DNA of 53,709 bases from a virus, in IMG/VR virus record IMGVR_UViG_3300044999_000048, positions 1 through 53,709 of that record. The stretch is one strand, 5' to 3'. The translations under genes and the position numbers were made by a program. The notes beneath the pieces were generated by a model that was not told where the DNA came from, did no database searches, and saw nothing but the letters and a program-made list of their open reading frames with translations. Below are positions 39,974 to 48,596 of this stretch, piece after piece (position 1 is the stretch's first letter; each line of letters starts with the position of its first letter).

Positions 39974-40893
39974 TACTCAGACCCGCCTACGAACGGATTC
40001 CCTTCCCCCAAACCATGCCCATGCTTAGAATCTCCAACCCGCGGCCTGTTTTCATCGGTTGAGAAAGGTCTAGCTGGCGATTCCGCCTCCTGCGGTGGCA
40101 TCGCCAAATCTTTTCTCTTCAATATTGTGGACTCAATATCGTCAATGCCAATGTTCGGTGCAACCACTGGAGGAATAGGCACAAGATAGTTGTCCAAATC
40201 TCCTGGTTGCCGCCACATCAGCGCCGACCACACTTGTAAACTATCATCAAACTGAAAAACAGAAGGTGGAACCGGCGGAAAGTAACTTTCAGAGTCATCC
40301 GGTTGCCGCCAAGACAAACCCGTCCAAACACTGAAGTTACTATCCGGCTGAATCACAAACGGAGGAACTGGTGACAAAATAATGTCCACATCCTCGGGCT
40401 GAGAAAACACACGCTCGTACACTTTAAACTGCACGTCTAAATCGTCTAGTCCGGAGGTAGGAACCAGCGGAGGTGACGGCGGAAAAAAACTGTCTGGATC
40501 GTCAGGCTGCCGCCAAACGCTTGCCGTCCAAACCGATTCATCGTCGGCCTGTACCACCGTAGGCGGGACAGGCGGCAGATTCCGTTGTGTTTCCTGATCT
40601 TCGTGCTGCAGAACCCGCCAATCTAGTGTGCGCTCTTGTTCGCCATCTTCCTGAATGGCGGCCGGCGGCGCCGGAACAAGAGAAGATTCCTGTCCATCAT
40701 CTACGATAAATTGCGTGGCCTGGATCCATCGTTCGAGGTCGTCATCTTGAAAAGAGGCAGGCGGCAGAGAAGGCGGAACAACTTGTAGATAAGACTCATC
40801 CCACTGTGGGAGAGCGAGCGCGAGTGTCAAAACAGCTTCGGCAGGTTCCGGATTGCTACCTTCCACTGCGGCAAGAATGACTGCCAACGGCAT
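39973..40893 (-). CDS. Acidic tandem-repeat protein
   Basis: 306 residues built of about six to seven imperfect repeats of 35-40 residues with the core W+QPDD..S.FPP.PP.V.Q.DD...VW (for example near 120, 190 and 225), rich in Pro, Asp and Trp, ending in a basic Gly/His tail. The regular spacing of PPxPP and aromatic residues suggests an extended rod or ligand-binding array. Located among small virion genes. I know no matching family. Confidence 0.6.
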   Translation of the reverse strand: MPLAVILAAVEGSNPEPAEAVLTLALALPQWDESYLQVVPPSLPPASFQDDDLERWIQATQFIVDDGQESSLVPAPPAAIQEDGEQERTLDWRVLQHEDQETQRNLPPVPPTVVQADDESVWTASVWRQPDDPDSFFPPSPPLVPTSGLDDLDVQFKVYERVFSQPEDVDIILSPVPPFVIQPDSNFSVWTGLSWRQPDDSESYFPPVPPSVFQFDDSLQVWSALMWRQPGDLDNYLVPIPPVVAPNIGIDDIESTILKRKDLAMPPQEAESPARPFSTDENRPRVGDSKHGHGLGEGNPFVGGSE

Positions 40894-41186
40894 CAAAACA
40901 ACATTTTCCCGTAGATATAGACATTTGTTCCGGCTGGAATCACATCGCTAAATGTAAACGTAGCCACATTCAGGAGATGAGTCGCTGTAACCGTTTGACC
41001 ACCAGTGCAGACCAATTCATCAAATCCAGAAAGCATCAGGCTTCCCACACTAAAATTCGGAGCAATAGGAGAACTGGAAGGTCCGCTATAACAAATAGGC
41101 GCTGCATTACAGTCCACCACGAGCGTGGTACTTGTTCCATCGCCGTGAACGTAAAGAAAAAATTCAATCGCTGTTTTATTTGCCAT
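40893..41186 (-). CDS. Small beta-rich virion protein
   Basis: 97 residues from ATG 41186 (SD AAGGA). 'AIEFFLYVHGDGTSTTLVVD' and 'NVATFTFSDVIPAGTNVYIY' indicate a beta sandwich. ATG/TGA overlap with the repeat-protein gene downstream. Function unknown. Confidence 0.55.
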   Translation of the reverse strand: MANKTAIEFFLYVHGDGTSTTLVVDCNAAPICYSGPSSSPIAPNFSVGSLMLSGFDELVCTGGQTVTATHLLNVATFTFSDVIPAGTNVYIYGKMLF

Positions 41187-41197
41187 TGGCGTTTCCT

Positions 41198-41872
41198 TTA
41201 GGTAGGTACTTCCTCCCACATCAAACGTGCAGCAACGCTATGTGTGACAGAAGACACGGTATTTAACAGCGCCAACACTCCGCCAGGAGGCACAATCAAG
41301 CTACCGTCAAAGTTTTGCACTCCGCTAACAGAAGGAGTCGGAGTAGCTGCTGCAACGGTCGTAGTCAACAATCCAGACGCCGTATTAAATTCTGCGGCAT
41401 CAAAAAAAACCAGGTTATTGGTCAATCCAGTTAGAAGACTGGCCGTAGAAAGAGAAAACGCCTTCGCTTGCGACCCAACGTTAGAAAGAGTTTTTCGATT
41501 GAACGGCGCAAGGCCCGCGGTTAATGCTCCGTTCCCCACCGAAGATGCCCAGATGAATGCACCCATTGCCACAGAAGTTACGTTATTAATTTCATCTAGC
41601 AGCATGGCTTGCAGTATAGATAAATTTACCGTCGAGGTCAGCGGATTCCAAACTCCAACAATCGGTTGCGCCGAGGCAGTCAAAAGAATCGTGGCAGCGG
41701 ATAGCGCGGTAAGTTGACAGCCAATCGAAAACACGTTTCCACGATAGGTCTGCTGGTAAAAACGTGGCTGAAGCTCTGTAACCAACAGCTCAGAAAACTC
41801 ACCAGCACTGGCAACGATATTCTGACCCACTTGCTTTCCTGTCTGCCCCTGGTTGATCTGTAAAACCGGCAT
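41198..41872 (-). CDS. Virion protein, Ala/Thr/Leu-rich
   Basis: 224 residues with mixed beta and hydrophobic segments ('GCQLTALSAATILLTASAQP', 'GTLALLNTVSS'-like end). Its neighbours are similar small virion genes. Possibly a head fibre or spike component; no family recognised. Confidence 0.55.
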   Translation of the reverse strand: MPVLQINQGQTGKQVGQNIVASAGEFSELLVTELQPRFYQQTYRGNVFSIGCQLTALSAATILLTASAQPIVGVWNPLTSTVNLSILQAMLLDEINNVTSVAMGAFIWASSVGNGALTAGLAPFNRKTLSNVGSQAKAFSLSTASLLTGLTNNLVFFDAAEFNTASGLLTTTVAAATPTPSVSGVQNFDGSLIVPPGGVLALLNTVSSVTHSVAARLMWEEVPT

Positions 41873-41881
41873 AAACTCTCC

Positions 41882-42199
41882 TTACACCCGAATCGAATCA
41901 AATTCAGGATTATTCGGATCGAAGTCACTTTCCTCGGCGCGTCCACCATCTACCGCCATGAACACAGCAGCCTTCCGTAACGCTCTAACCTCTCGAATAA
42001 GCGTTTGCAGCAAATCTTCCACACTAACCTCTTGCACCGTACCAGGATTGGAAAGCGTCAATTTTTCAATTCCGGTCGAATCCGTAACCGTCACCGCTTC
42101 CGTAATAACCGGCTGCGCATTAATGGTGTTCAGCCATCCCTGCAATTGCTCGGCACCGGCCGAGGACGCAATAATGATAAAGGTAGGTGTTGCTGACAT
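41882..42199 (-). CDS. Small hypothetical protein
   Basis: 105 residues. 'SVEDLLQTLIREVRALRKAA' helix and acidic end. Preceded by two in-frame ambers of the upstream gene region (TAG GTT TAG ATG). Function unknown. Confidence 0.55.
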   Translation of the reverse strand: MSATPTFIIIASSAGAEQLQGWLNTINAQPVITEAVTVTDSTGIEKLTLSNPGTVQEVSVEDLLQTLIREVRALRKAAVFMAVDGGRAEESDFDPNNPEFDSIRV

Positions 42200-42205
42200 C
42201 TAAAC

Positions 42206-42670
42206 CTACTCGCTATGGCTCAAAAGTACGTCAACTGGAACAGCCACTGAACCAGACTGTGCAGAGTCTACTACAAGTTCTCCGTTAGGAGCCGTAGCTC
42301 CAGAGAAACTCTTAGCCTCATCCTCGACGGTCGCAAACCAGAGCCCCGTTCCGCGTGAGTTGAACGTCGTCTGCGCAGCAAACACTGCTGCCAAGGTTCC
42401 ACCGGTCGGCAAGCTGGTCGGCAACGCCGCCGCAGCCGGACCTTCAATGAGTGCCTTGGCAGGAACAATCGCTGCGCCAGGTGTGGTCAGCACCGTGGTG
42501 CGCGCGAGCATGATACGAATCTGGACATCGACGGCATTCGCGTTCGGACCGCATTGCAAGCGTCGAACGTATCCACGCATCCCAGCGATGCCAACGATGT
42601 TCATAAGGTGAAGCTTAGTTCCCGCTACAGCGCTTGTGGATTGCTCGGTTGATGTGTCATACCACAACAT
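42206..42670 (-). CDS. Virion protein, beta-rich
   Basis: 154 residues. 'GTKLHLMNIVGIAGMRGYVR' and 'FNSRGTGLWFATVEDEAKSF' suggest a small beta-sandwich virion protein. Follows the 42967 gene by 3 nt. Stop TAG is followed by a second in-frame TAG one codon later. Confidence 0.55.
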   Translation of the reverse strand: MLWYDTSTEQSTSAVAGTKLHLMNIVGIAGMRGYVRRLQCGPNANAVDVQIRIMLARTTVLTTPGAAIVPAKALIEGPAAAALPTSLPTGGTLAAVFAAQTTFNSRGTGLWFATVEDEAKSFSGATAPNGELVVDSAQSGSVAVPVDVLLSHSE

Positions 42671-42673
42671 GGA

Positions 42674-42967
42674 TCACCCCTTTTTCTCTGGCACATAGCC
42701 AAAGGCGTCAAAATATTGCGTTGGAATTTGCTCCAAAGAAAGGCTTCCATATTTCTGAATGATGTTCAAGTCACAGTCATCACAGGTCACAACAACGTGT
42801 TGCGGCGCAATTAGTTGACTCGATTCTTTCGATACCCATCCGGCAGGTCTTCCACACAAAAAACAGTAAGCCCGCTCGAATAGCCCAGAGGGATCACTCA
42901 CCCGAACTGTATTGAGCGTCAAGCGGCTATCCGCATCCCGAAAAAGTTTCCCGTCGTGCTCGGCCAT
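42674..42967 (-). CDS. Zinc-ribbon-containing small protein
   Basis: 97 residues from ATG 42967. A Cys4 site is visible: 'AYCFLCGRPAGW' and 'VVTCDDCDLNI'. ATG overlaps the upstream TGA (TGATG). Unknown role, perhaps nucleic-acid binding. Confidence 0.6.
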   Translation of the reverse strand: MAEHDGKLFRDADSRLTLNTVRVSDPSGLFERAYCFLCGRPAGWVSKESSQLIAPQHVVVTCDDCDLNIIQKYGSLSLEQIPTQYFDAFGYVPEKKG

Positions 42968-43128
42968 CACTTTCCTCGCAGGTAGTTCTTTGCTCGATTC
43001 AAAAGCAAGAAAAGCGCCGTCACCCAAGCCCAACGTTTTTTCCCGGCACTCGCGCCTAAGTAGGTAATACCCGGTCCAGACGGACCCAGCTTCGGCATGT
43101 CGGTAATTTCCATCATCAACCTAATCAC
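42967..43128 (-). CDS. Small membrane protein
   Basis: 53 residues if it starts at GTG 43128, preferred because palindrome copy 13 then supplies the SD (GGAG, 7 nt); an ATG five codons later lacks one. One short hydrophobic segment ('KRWAWVTALFLLLNRAKN'). Function unknown. Confidence 0.5.
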   Translation of the reverse strand: MIRLMMEITDMPKLGPSGPGITYLGASAGKKRWAWVTALFLLLNRAKNYLRGK

Positions 43129-43360
43129 TTCCCTTCTCCAAATTTGGAGTCGCGACATTCATCAAATGTTCCGTACAAGTTATATCGCAAATCGCACCGT
43201 TTTTGAAAACAACTTCCATCCTGCCAAATCTTCGATTCGGCTTCGTGAACCGAGACACGGCTTCAAACAATGCACGATTAACAAGAATTACCTGCTTCTC
43301 GGGCCCCACCAGAAAATAGCGCCCAGGTTCCGCCTTCAAAGCTGCTTCAGCCGTGCTCAT
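43121..43360 (-). CDS. Small hypothetical protein
   Basis: 79 residues with 'GRYFLVGPEKQVILVNRALF' and two cysteines ('ICDITCTE'). ATGA overlap with the portal gene. Its last codons contain palindrome copy 13 read as ATPNLEK. Unknown function. Confidence 0.55.
   Translation of the reverse strand: MSTAEAALKAEPGRYFLVGPEKQVILVNRALFEAVSRFTKPNRRFGRMEVVFKNGAICDITCTEHLMNVATPNLEKGSD
43136..43149 (-). repeat. Dispersed palindrome copy 13 (Shine-Dalgarno copy inside upstream gene)
   Basis: Perfect CTCCAAATTTGGAG; GGAG ends 7 nt before GTG 43128, and the site also codes for PNLE in the upstream gene. Confidence 0.75.
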
Positions 43361-45210
43361 ATTTTTGGAAGCCCCGCCATTGCCTGCCGGCCAGCTCCTC
43401 TTCCCGGAGGCATAGGCGGCGGAGGCTCCGCCTTCAGCCGCTTCTCGATTTCGTCCACGTTCAACCCCAAATCTAGGTTCTCGATCAAGGTCCGGCGATC
43501 GATGTCGCGCATGACGCGCAAGCGCGCAAGCGTAGCGATCCGCTCCATGCGGTTCAAGTTCAGCAGCGTTCCACCTTCCAGCAAAAATTCGAATTGATGA
43601 GCCAGCCGGGACTGGTCCATATCTTTCTGGTCTTCTTGCGGGTTCCAGTCCACTTCCCGGAAAATTCCCTCCTTCGCGCCTGGAAGATAAAGCTGCCGCC
43701 GGTCAGTGTAGAACTGAAAGAAATTGTGAATCTGCATGGATCCCAAGTCACGTAACATGACCTCGATGTTACGCCCCTTCAGGCGCAACGGAGTCTGCTG
43801 CGTTTGACGCATGTTTTCAAGTGTGTCACCCCCGGGAACCTGCTTCTTGTGCAGCGCTTCAGACACGGCCGCAATGCCGGATCCGCGGTCCATTTCCTTG
43901 CTCGCCCAACTGAGCATTTGAAAAACAAACGATGGCAGGTTTGGTGTGGGACCAAACGCCGGCGGGTTCGGGGAAATCGGGCTGTACTGCGCCTTGGCGC
44001 CCGGCATTCCCCAATCGATTGAATCCCAAACCGAGTCACTAAACGCATTCTCCGGAGCATAAAAGATCGGGTTAACCGCTTTTTTGATCATGTCCAGAAT
44101 GCCCGCGAGCACGTTGTTGATCACATCCTGCATCGGCATCATAGGCCGAATTTCAGAAAGCCCCGTAAACTGCCACGGCACCGCATTCAAACGCAGCGCT
44201 CCGAACGGATGTTTTCCATGCAAATAAGGATTGGGAATGTCGGCCATCCACTCGTCGCCGCCCATCACGATCAGCCGACCGCGCGGGTAGAGCGGCTCGC
44301 CCGGGCCGACCATGTAAGACCAATTCGACTTCGGACGTCCCATCAAGACTGGTTTATTGCTTGTGTTGTAAGAATAATCCTTGAACCAGAATTCCCGGTA
44401 CAGCGCCATCGGATAAACGCTCGAGCGGGCTTGCTGCTCGATTCCCATAACGCGCCGCATCTGCGGAGAAATGGAATCCCAAAGCGTCTGCGTGAAGTAG
44501 GAAGGCCGGTTGTTGCCGCCCATGGAAAAATTCGAGTAGTTTGTGTCCGGCTTGACCAGTTCCCCGCGCAGCTTAAATTTTCTGCGGAACCAGCCGAGCG
44601 ATTGCACGCTGCGGTAGATGATGCATTCGGACTGCTGAATGTCCGTCCGCGCCTTGAGCGGCAGCACGTCGTGCGGCCCGAGCGGTAAAACTTCGAAGTC
44701 CCCGCGGCCCATCTTCAACTCTTCGTTCCAGGAAAGCTTGAAATACCCCATGCAGAGCAAACCGTAGACAATCCCCATGGCGAGCGACAGATCGATGTTG
44801 TTCGACAGCCACCAGGAGCGGGTTACTTGCGTCAGTTTTCGGGCAATGTTCTTTTTTTTCTGGTCGTCCGGATCGCTTTCGCGGACTTCAAAGACCGGGC
44901 GAATGTCGGTCAGAGTCGAAACCAGTTCCCAAACCAACCCCCAAACGCGATTGTCAACAGGAGAAGCCCTGTAGGTAGGACGCTTCTTGGTCCACTGCTT
45001 TCCCATGATGTAGTCAATTTGCTGCGAGACTTTCTGGATTTCCTCGTTTTGCGAGTGTTCGTACACAGCCTCTTCATAGGCCGCGCCGGTCCACTTTTTT
45101 ACTTGGCTATCATAGGAAGGAAATCCAGTCGCGGAAGACGGTGAATATTCACTCCCGGTATCGGGATGCAGGCCGTACTGTGGTCCCACTTGGAAAGGGA
45201 GACTGCTCAT
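43357..45210 (-). CDS. Portal protein
   Basis: 617 residues. Typical podovirus portal text: 'YEHSQNEEIQKVSQQIDYIM', 'ASPVDNRVWGLVWELVSTLT' (about 85), 'LCMGYFKLSWNEE', and the C-terminal helical part '...MRQTQQTPLRLKGRNIEV' with 'RDLGSMQIHNFFQFYTDRRQ'. Forms the dodecameric DNA gateway. ATG overlaps the preceding TGA. Pro/Gly-rich C-terminus. Confidence 0.88.
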   Translation of the reverse strand: MSSLPFQVGPQYGLHPDTGSEYSPSSATGFPSYDSQVKKWTGAAYEEAVYEHSQNEEIQKVSQQIDYIMGKQWTKKRPTYRASPVDNRVWGLVWELVSTLTDIRPVFEVRESDPDDQKKKNIARKLTQVTRSWWLSNNIDLSLAMGIVYGLLCMGYFKLSWNEELKMGRGDFEVLPLGPHDVLPLKARTDIQQSECIIYRSVQSLGWFRRKFKLRGELVKPDTNYSNFSMGGNNRPSYFTQTLWDSISPQMRRVMGIEQQARSSVYPMALYREFWFKDYSYNTSNKPVLMGRPKSNWSYMVGPGEPLYPRGRLIVMGGDEWMADIPNPYLHGKHPFGALRLNAVPWQFTGLSEIRPMMPMQDVINNVLAGILDMIKKAVNPIFYAPENAFSDSVWDSIDWGMPGAKAQYSPISPNPPAFGPTPNLPSFVFQMLSWASKEMDRGSGIAAVSEALHKKQVPGGDTLENMRQTQQTPLRLKGRNIEVMLRDLGSMQIHNFFQFYTDRRQLYLPGAKEGIFREVDWNPQEDQKDMDQSRLAHQFEFLLEGGTLLNLNRMERIATLARLRVMRDIDRRTLIENLDLGLNVDEIEKRLKAEPPPPMPPGRGAGRQAMAGLPKI

Positions 45211-45386
45211 TGATCCTCGAAGTCAGTGCCATCGTCTTTTAGAGCGATCCCATGCATGTCGATCACGACGCCATCGCCGTTCTTGTAGTCACGAAAAGCG
45301 TGCTCGTAGCCGGCTGCTTCCAGTTTTTCCTTAATCTCCTTGTAAGCAGCGGTGCTGATTTCGAGAATAGCGTAGGTATGAGTCAC
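45207..45386 (-). CDS. Small hypothetical protein between terminase-side and portal genes
   Basis: 59 residues from GTG 45386, joined to both neighbours by 4-nt overlaps (GTGA and ATGA), which is strong support. Sequence begins MTHTYAILEISTAAYKEIKE and includes 'YEHAFRDYKNGDGVVIDMHG'. Function unknown. Confidence 0.7.
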   Translation of the reverse strand: MTHTYAILEISTAAYKEIKEKLEAAGYEHAFRDYKNGDGVVIDMHGIALKDDGTDFEDQ

Positions 45387-45988
45387 AGCCAGTTATTTTT
45401 CACCGCCGTTTCTAAACACTCCCCTGCAATTTGCGAGGCCGATTTCCCGTGGTTCGCGGCAATCTGCTTCAGCGCCGCCAGCGTCTCCGGTGACGGGCGC
45501 ACCATCAGTCCGCCACTAAACGAAACAGATTCCTTCTTTTCCAGTTGCTCCCTCAAATTTGTACGCTCTTGAAAGATGGCGAATACTTCGCCGAGCAATT
45601 CCGAACCATGCCGCACACGTTTCCCGGCGACATATTTTGACATTTGCTCGACGTCTTCCGACGAGAGAACGAACGCTCCCGGGTCCATTAGTGTGGTGCA
45701 AATCGCCACGATTGTAGCGTCGAGCCTGGCTCCAAATTTGGAGTCGAGCGCCTGCTTCAGATTGCCGGGGATAAAAATCTCGGTCTTTACGTAGCCGGGC
45801 AGCATCCGTACGGGAGCCTTGGGAGGCAAGGGCATCCTCGACGGCTGCGCGGCCATCAGTTCGCCCGTGTCCATAAAACGATGCCCGTGGGAACAGGAGT
45901 AGCCAGAACCGGTATCGGTCAAGCGCTCCATCACAGGCGGGTTGCTTCTTGCACAGGCCGGACAGCCGAGGTCCGTAGCAGTCGGCAT
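45383..45988 (-). CDS. Zinc-ribbon protein with C-terminal helical domain
   Basis: 201 residues from ATG 45988 (SD GGAG, 7 nt). An N-terminal zinc ribbon is clear (CPACARSN...YSCSHGHRF), then 'GYVKTEIFIPGNLKQALDSK' and a ribbon-helix-helix-like C-terminus ('VSFSGGLMVRPSPETLAALK ... GKSASQIAGECLETAV'). Could be a small DNA-binding regulator or packaging accessory. Contains palindrome copy 14. Confidence 0.6.
   Translation of the reverse strand: MPTATDLGCPACARSNPPVMERLTDTGSGYSCSHGHRFMDTGELMAAQPSRMPLPPKAPVRMLPGYVKTEIFIPGNLKQALDSKFGARLDATIVAICTTLMDPGAFVLSSEDVEQMSKYVAGKRVRHGSELLGEVFAIFQERTNLREQLEKKESVSFSGGLMVRPSPETLAALKQIAANHGKSASQIAGECLETAVKNNWL
45730..45743. repeat. Dispersed palindrome copy 14 (intragenic)
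   Basis: Perfect CTCCAAATTTGGAG, read as DSKFGA. Confidence 0.8.
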
Positions 45989-46003
45989 CGTCAATCTCCC
46001 CGT

Positions 46004-48031
46004 CTAAAAAGTTTTCCAATCATCAGCAGCCGTGTCCTCATCGCCTGGCGGTTGCCGCTCGGTGCCTTCCAGTTGAGAATACAAAATCAACTCAGCCGGA
46101 ATCTCGCGGTCGTAATGTAGCACACCTCGCGCACTATGTGGATGGTCGTGTATAGGAGAAGCATCCGTATTGAAATAATCGCGCTTCTTCCGTTCTTCCT
46201 CGGAAACCTTGTCTCCACGAACCTCAAGCGAAGCTTTCTTGCCATAATCTGAATCATGGGCGCAAAACAAGGCGATCATGGCTGAAAAAATTCTGTCATC
46301 GTGATTTCCTTGCCCCTCAAACCTGGCACTTCCTTCTTCCGCAGCGAAGTCCAAGCACTCATCGATGAGCCACTTGCTACGAATAATGACGGATCGATCG
46401 TCGAGTGCTTCGGAAAATTTTGTAATCAGCGAATCTCGAGTCTTGATGTTGGTCCACCAACCAAGCAGGTCGGTCATGAAATTCTTGATCTTGTCGTAGT
46501 GCTTCCACCTAAAAATGTTGTAGTATCCCAACTCGCGGAAAATATGGCTATTCGTTGTCAAGCCTGGGCCGTTGCACTCCACGGCAATTTGGCAGTTGTT
46601 GTACCACTTCGCCAAGGCGCACACGACATCCCCGAGCGGCGTTGGATTGATCCATCCATGCCACTCGGCCACATACTCATCCGGCTCCACGCGCTTGCCG
46701 ATCTTGAGAACGTACGCGCTCGAGAAATCTCCGCCTTCCGCTCCTAGTGCAACGTCCACCCCGATGAAATACTTTTCTTCCTCTTGCGGCTGTTCCCAAA
46801 CAAGCAGCCGGGCACCAGGACCCTCCGCCACCGGCAAGAACTCCGCTTGCTTGGTTTCCTGCAGCCGGATGTTTGGGATTCTGGCCGAAGTCAGTGAAAT
46901 TTCGCCAAACCAAAGCGGATCACAGCACTGCAATTGCAGCACTTCGTACAGACGTTCCTTGTTGAACGCCGTGATGCCGCTGCCCTGAAACGCCTCCATC
47001 CAATCAACGCTCGGGTACTCCTGAAAAAACGCCCAAGGGTTTTTGTTGATGGCGATTGATTCCTGAATTTTTTTCCTTCGCCACAGGAAATGCCCGTTCG
47101 GAATCTCGACACTCTTTTCCTTGAGAATTTTGTCGTGAATTTCCTTTTCCTGAACCGTCAACTCGAATTTCTCTCCCGCAGGAACCGGGATGAAATACTT
47201 CCTTACCCGGTAGGATTCAATAAATACCGGACGCCAATCCACATGCCCTTCCATGGCGCCAATCCAGAGGTGGTGCCAGGCATTGTTACGGCCGCGCGCC
47301 GTCGATTCCATGACGCCCAAGGTGTCCGGAGCGTTCATGGTAGGGAAAATATGTTTGGTAAGAACATCTGGATTATCCCAAAGAGAAATTTCAGACAGTA
47401 AAACACAACGCAAGGTCTTGCCAACACCCACGCCGGTTGCCTTGTTGGCCGCCTGACAAAGAATCTGGGACCGCAAACCAGGGTTTGTGAGCCGATCCTC
47501 CGGCCGCTTGCGGTCAAACACCAGATAGGTTCCCTTGGCTTCGTAGCGCGCTTCCGGACGCATCCACCACGGCAGGCACTCGTACGCCGTGCGCGACATA
47601 TTAAATAGGTAGTCGACTTGGTCGGGATCCTGAGCAACCACGAGCGAGTTACACGCTTCCGTGAAAATGGTTTTGTGAAGAAGCCGAGCTGCTCCGTAAG
47701 TAGAAATTCCCAACTGCCTTGCTTTGAGTATGATGACCTTGGCTTTCCCGTTTTTCCTTTGTTCTTCCAGAACGATATCGTCAATGATGATTTGGCTGTC
47801 CCAAAAAACGATGACGGCCAGCCCTTCACCTTCGGTAGGAATGACGTGGTAATTCTCGGCGTAGTACCGGAAGTCCTTCATGCAGCGTTCAATTTCTATG
47901 TTGATGAAGGATTGCTCGAACGCGGTTAGGAGGGTATAGGCCGCGCGGAGGTCGTGCCCCGCACGCTCGTAATAGCTATCCAGCACTTCAATGGCTTCGT
48001 CAAGGTAAGGGTCCTTCCGTTTCAAACGCAT
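46004..48031 (-). CDS. terL: Terminase large subunit
   Basis: 675 residues. ATPase part: 'VIILKARQLGISTYGAARLL' (Walker A of the ARQxG type, about 98), 'RCVLLSEISLWDN' in the Walker B place, 'VMESTARGRNN'. Nuclease part: 'YFIGVDVALGAEGGDFSSAY' (first Asp), 'IAVECNGPGLTTN' (Glu), 'GNHDDRIFSAMIALF' (last Asp). Cuts and pumps phage DNA into the prohead. Overlaps the small-subunit gene by 32 nt. Confidence 0.93.
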   Translation of the reverse strand: MRLKRKDPYLDEAIEVLDSYYERAGHDLRAAYTLLTAFEQSFINIEIERCMKDFRYYAENYHVIPTEGEGLAVIVFWDSQIIIDDIVLEEQRKNGKAKVIILKARQLGISTYGAARLLHKTIFTEACNSLVVAQDPDQVDYLFNMSRTAYECLPWWMRPEARYEAKGTYLVFDRKRPEDRLTNPGLRSQILCQAANKATGVGVGKTLRCVLLSEISLWDNPDVLTKHIFPTMNAPDTLGVMESTARGRNNAWHHLWIGAMEGHVDWRPVFIESYRVRKYFIPVPAGEKFELTVQEKEIHDKILKEKSVEIPNGHFLWRRKKIQESIAINKNPWAFFQEYPSVDWMEAFQGSGITAFNKERLYEVLQLQCCDPLWFGEISLTSARIPNIRLQETKQAEFLPVAEGPGARLLVWEQPQEEEKYFIGVDVALGAEGGDFSSAYVLKIGKRVEPDEYVAEWHGWINPTPLGDVVCALAKWYNNCQIAVECNGPGLTTNSHIFRELGYYNIFRWKHYDKIKNFMTDLLGWWTNIKTRDSLITKFSEALDDRSVIIRSKWLIDECLDFAAEEGSARFEGQGNHDDRIFSAMIALFCAHDSDYGKKASLEVRGDKVSEEERKKRDYFNTDASPIHDHPHSARGVLHYDREIPAELILYSQLEGTERQPPGDEDTAADDWKTF

Positions 48032-48575
48032 CGTCGAGAGGGTCTTCGCTATCTGCCGCCGGCGAAGACGCGCCTTCCCCAGGAATCAAGCCTCTCCGTT
48101 GCTGGATTTCCCGTAATCTATCCTCGAACGTAATAACCGACCGCCCCAAAACGCCAACGTTGTTTTGCACGTTAACGTTCACTCCGCCACCTGCGCCGCC
48201 ATTTTTCTTGCCAATCAAGATTTCCGTCCGCTTGGTCACTTCTTTCATGGCTTCGCCCTGCACCGTGTAATCCGGCTCTACCCCTACTTTCTTGCCCTTC
48301 GAATCGTAAACATTGTGGTGCGCATTGAGAGCCCGGGAGAGCGCCGATTCATCCTGGTCGGCAATCACCATCATGGTTTCTATTTGCCGGAGTTCCAGTT
48401 CCGACGGAGCGCAAGTCAAACGGAAAAGTTCCACCATGCGAAGCGACAGATCAACGGTTTCCTTTTGCACATTATCTTGTCTGGCGATTTCTTCGATGGA
48501 AAGCCCTTGCCGCGCGCGGTCCCACCGCGACTTGTGAATGGTGCGGGAAAGCCGGCGAAGGGAAGTGATAGCCAT
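48000..48575 (-). CDS. Terminase small subunit-like protein
   Basis: 191 residues with an N-terminal HTH ('RQGLSIEEIARQDNVQKETV', about 23-45), a helical centre and a Gly/Asn-rich then acidic C-terminus ('GGAGGGVNVNVQNNVGVLGR'). Length, HTH and place directly before terL match TerS. Its SD is the GGAG arm of palindrome copy 15, 5 nt before ATG. Confidence 0.75.
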   Translation of the reverse strand: MAITSLRRLSRTIHKSRWDRARQGLSIEEIARQDNVQKETVDLSLRMVELFRLTCAPSELELRQIETMMVIADQDESALSRALNAHHNVYDSKGKKVGVEPDYTVQGEAMKEVTKRTEILIGKKNGGAGGGVNVNVQNNVGVLGRSVITFEDRLREIQQRRGLIPGEGASSPAADSEDPLDDAFETEGPLP

Positions 48576-48580
48576 GCAGA

Positions 48581-48594
48581 CTCCAAATCTGGAG
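48581..48594 (-). repeat. Dispersed palindrome copy 15 (Shine-Dalgarno copy)
   Basis: Minus strand CTCCAGATTTGGAG with an outer A/T pair; GGAG ends 5 nt before ATG 48575 of the TerS-like gene. Confidence 0.85.
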
Positions 48595-48596
48595 TT

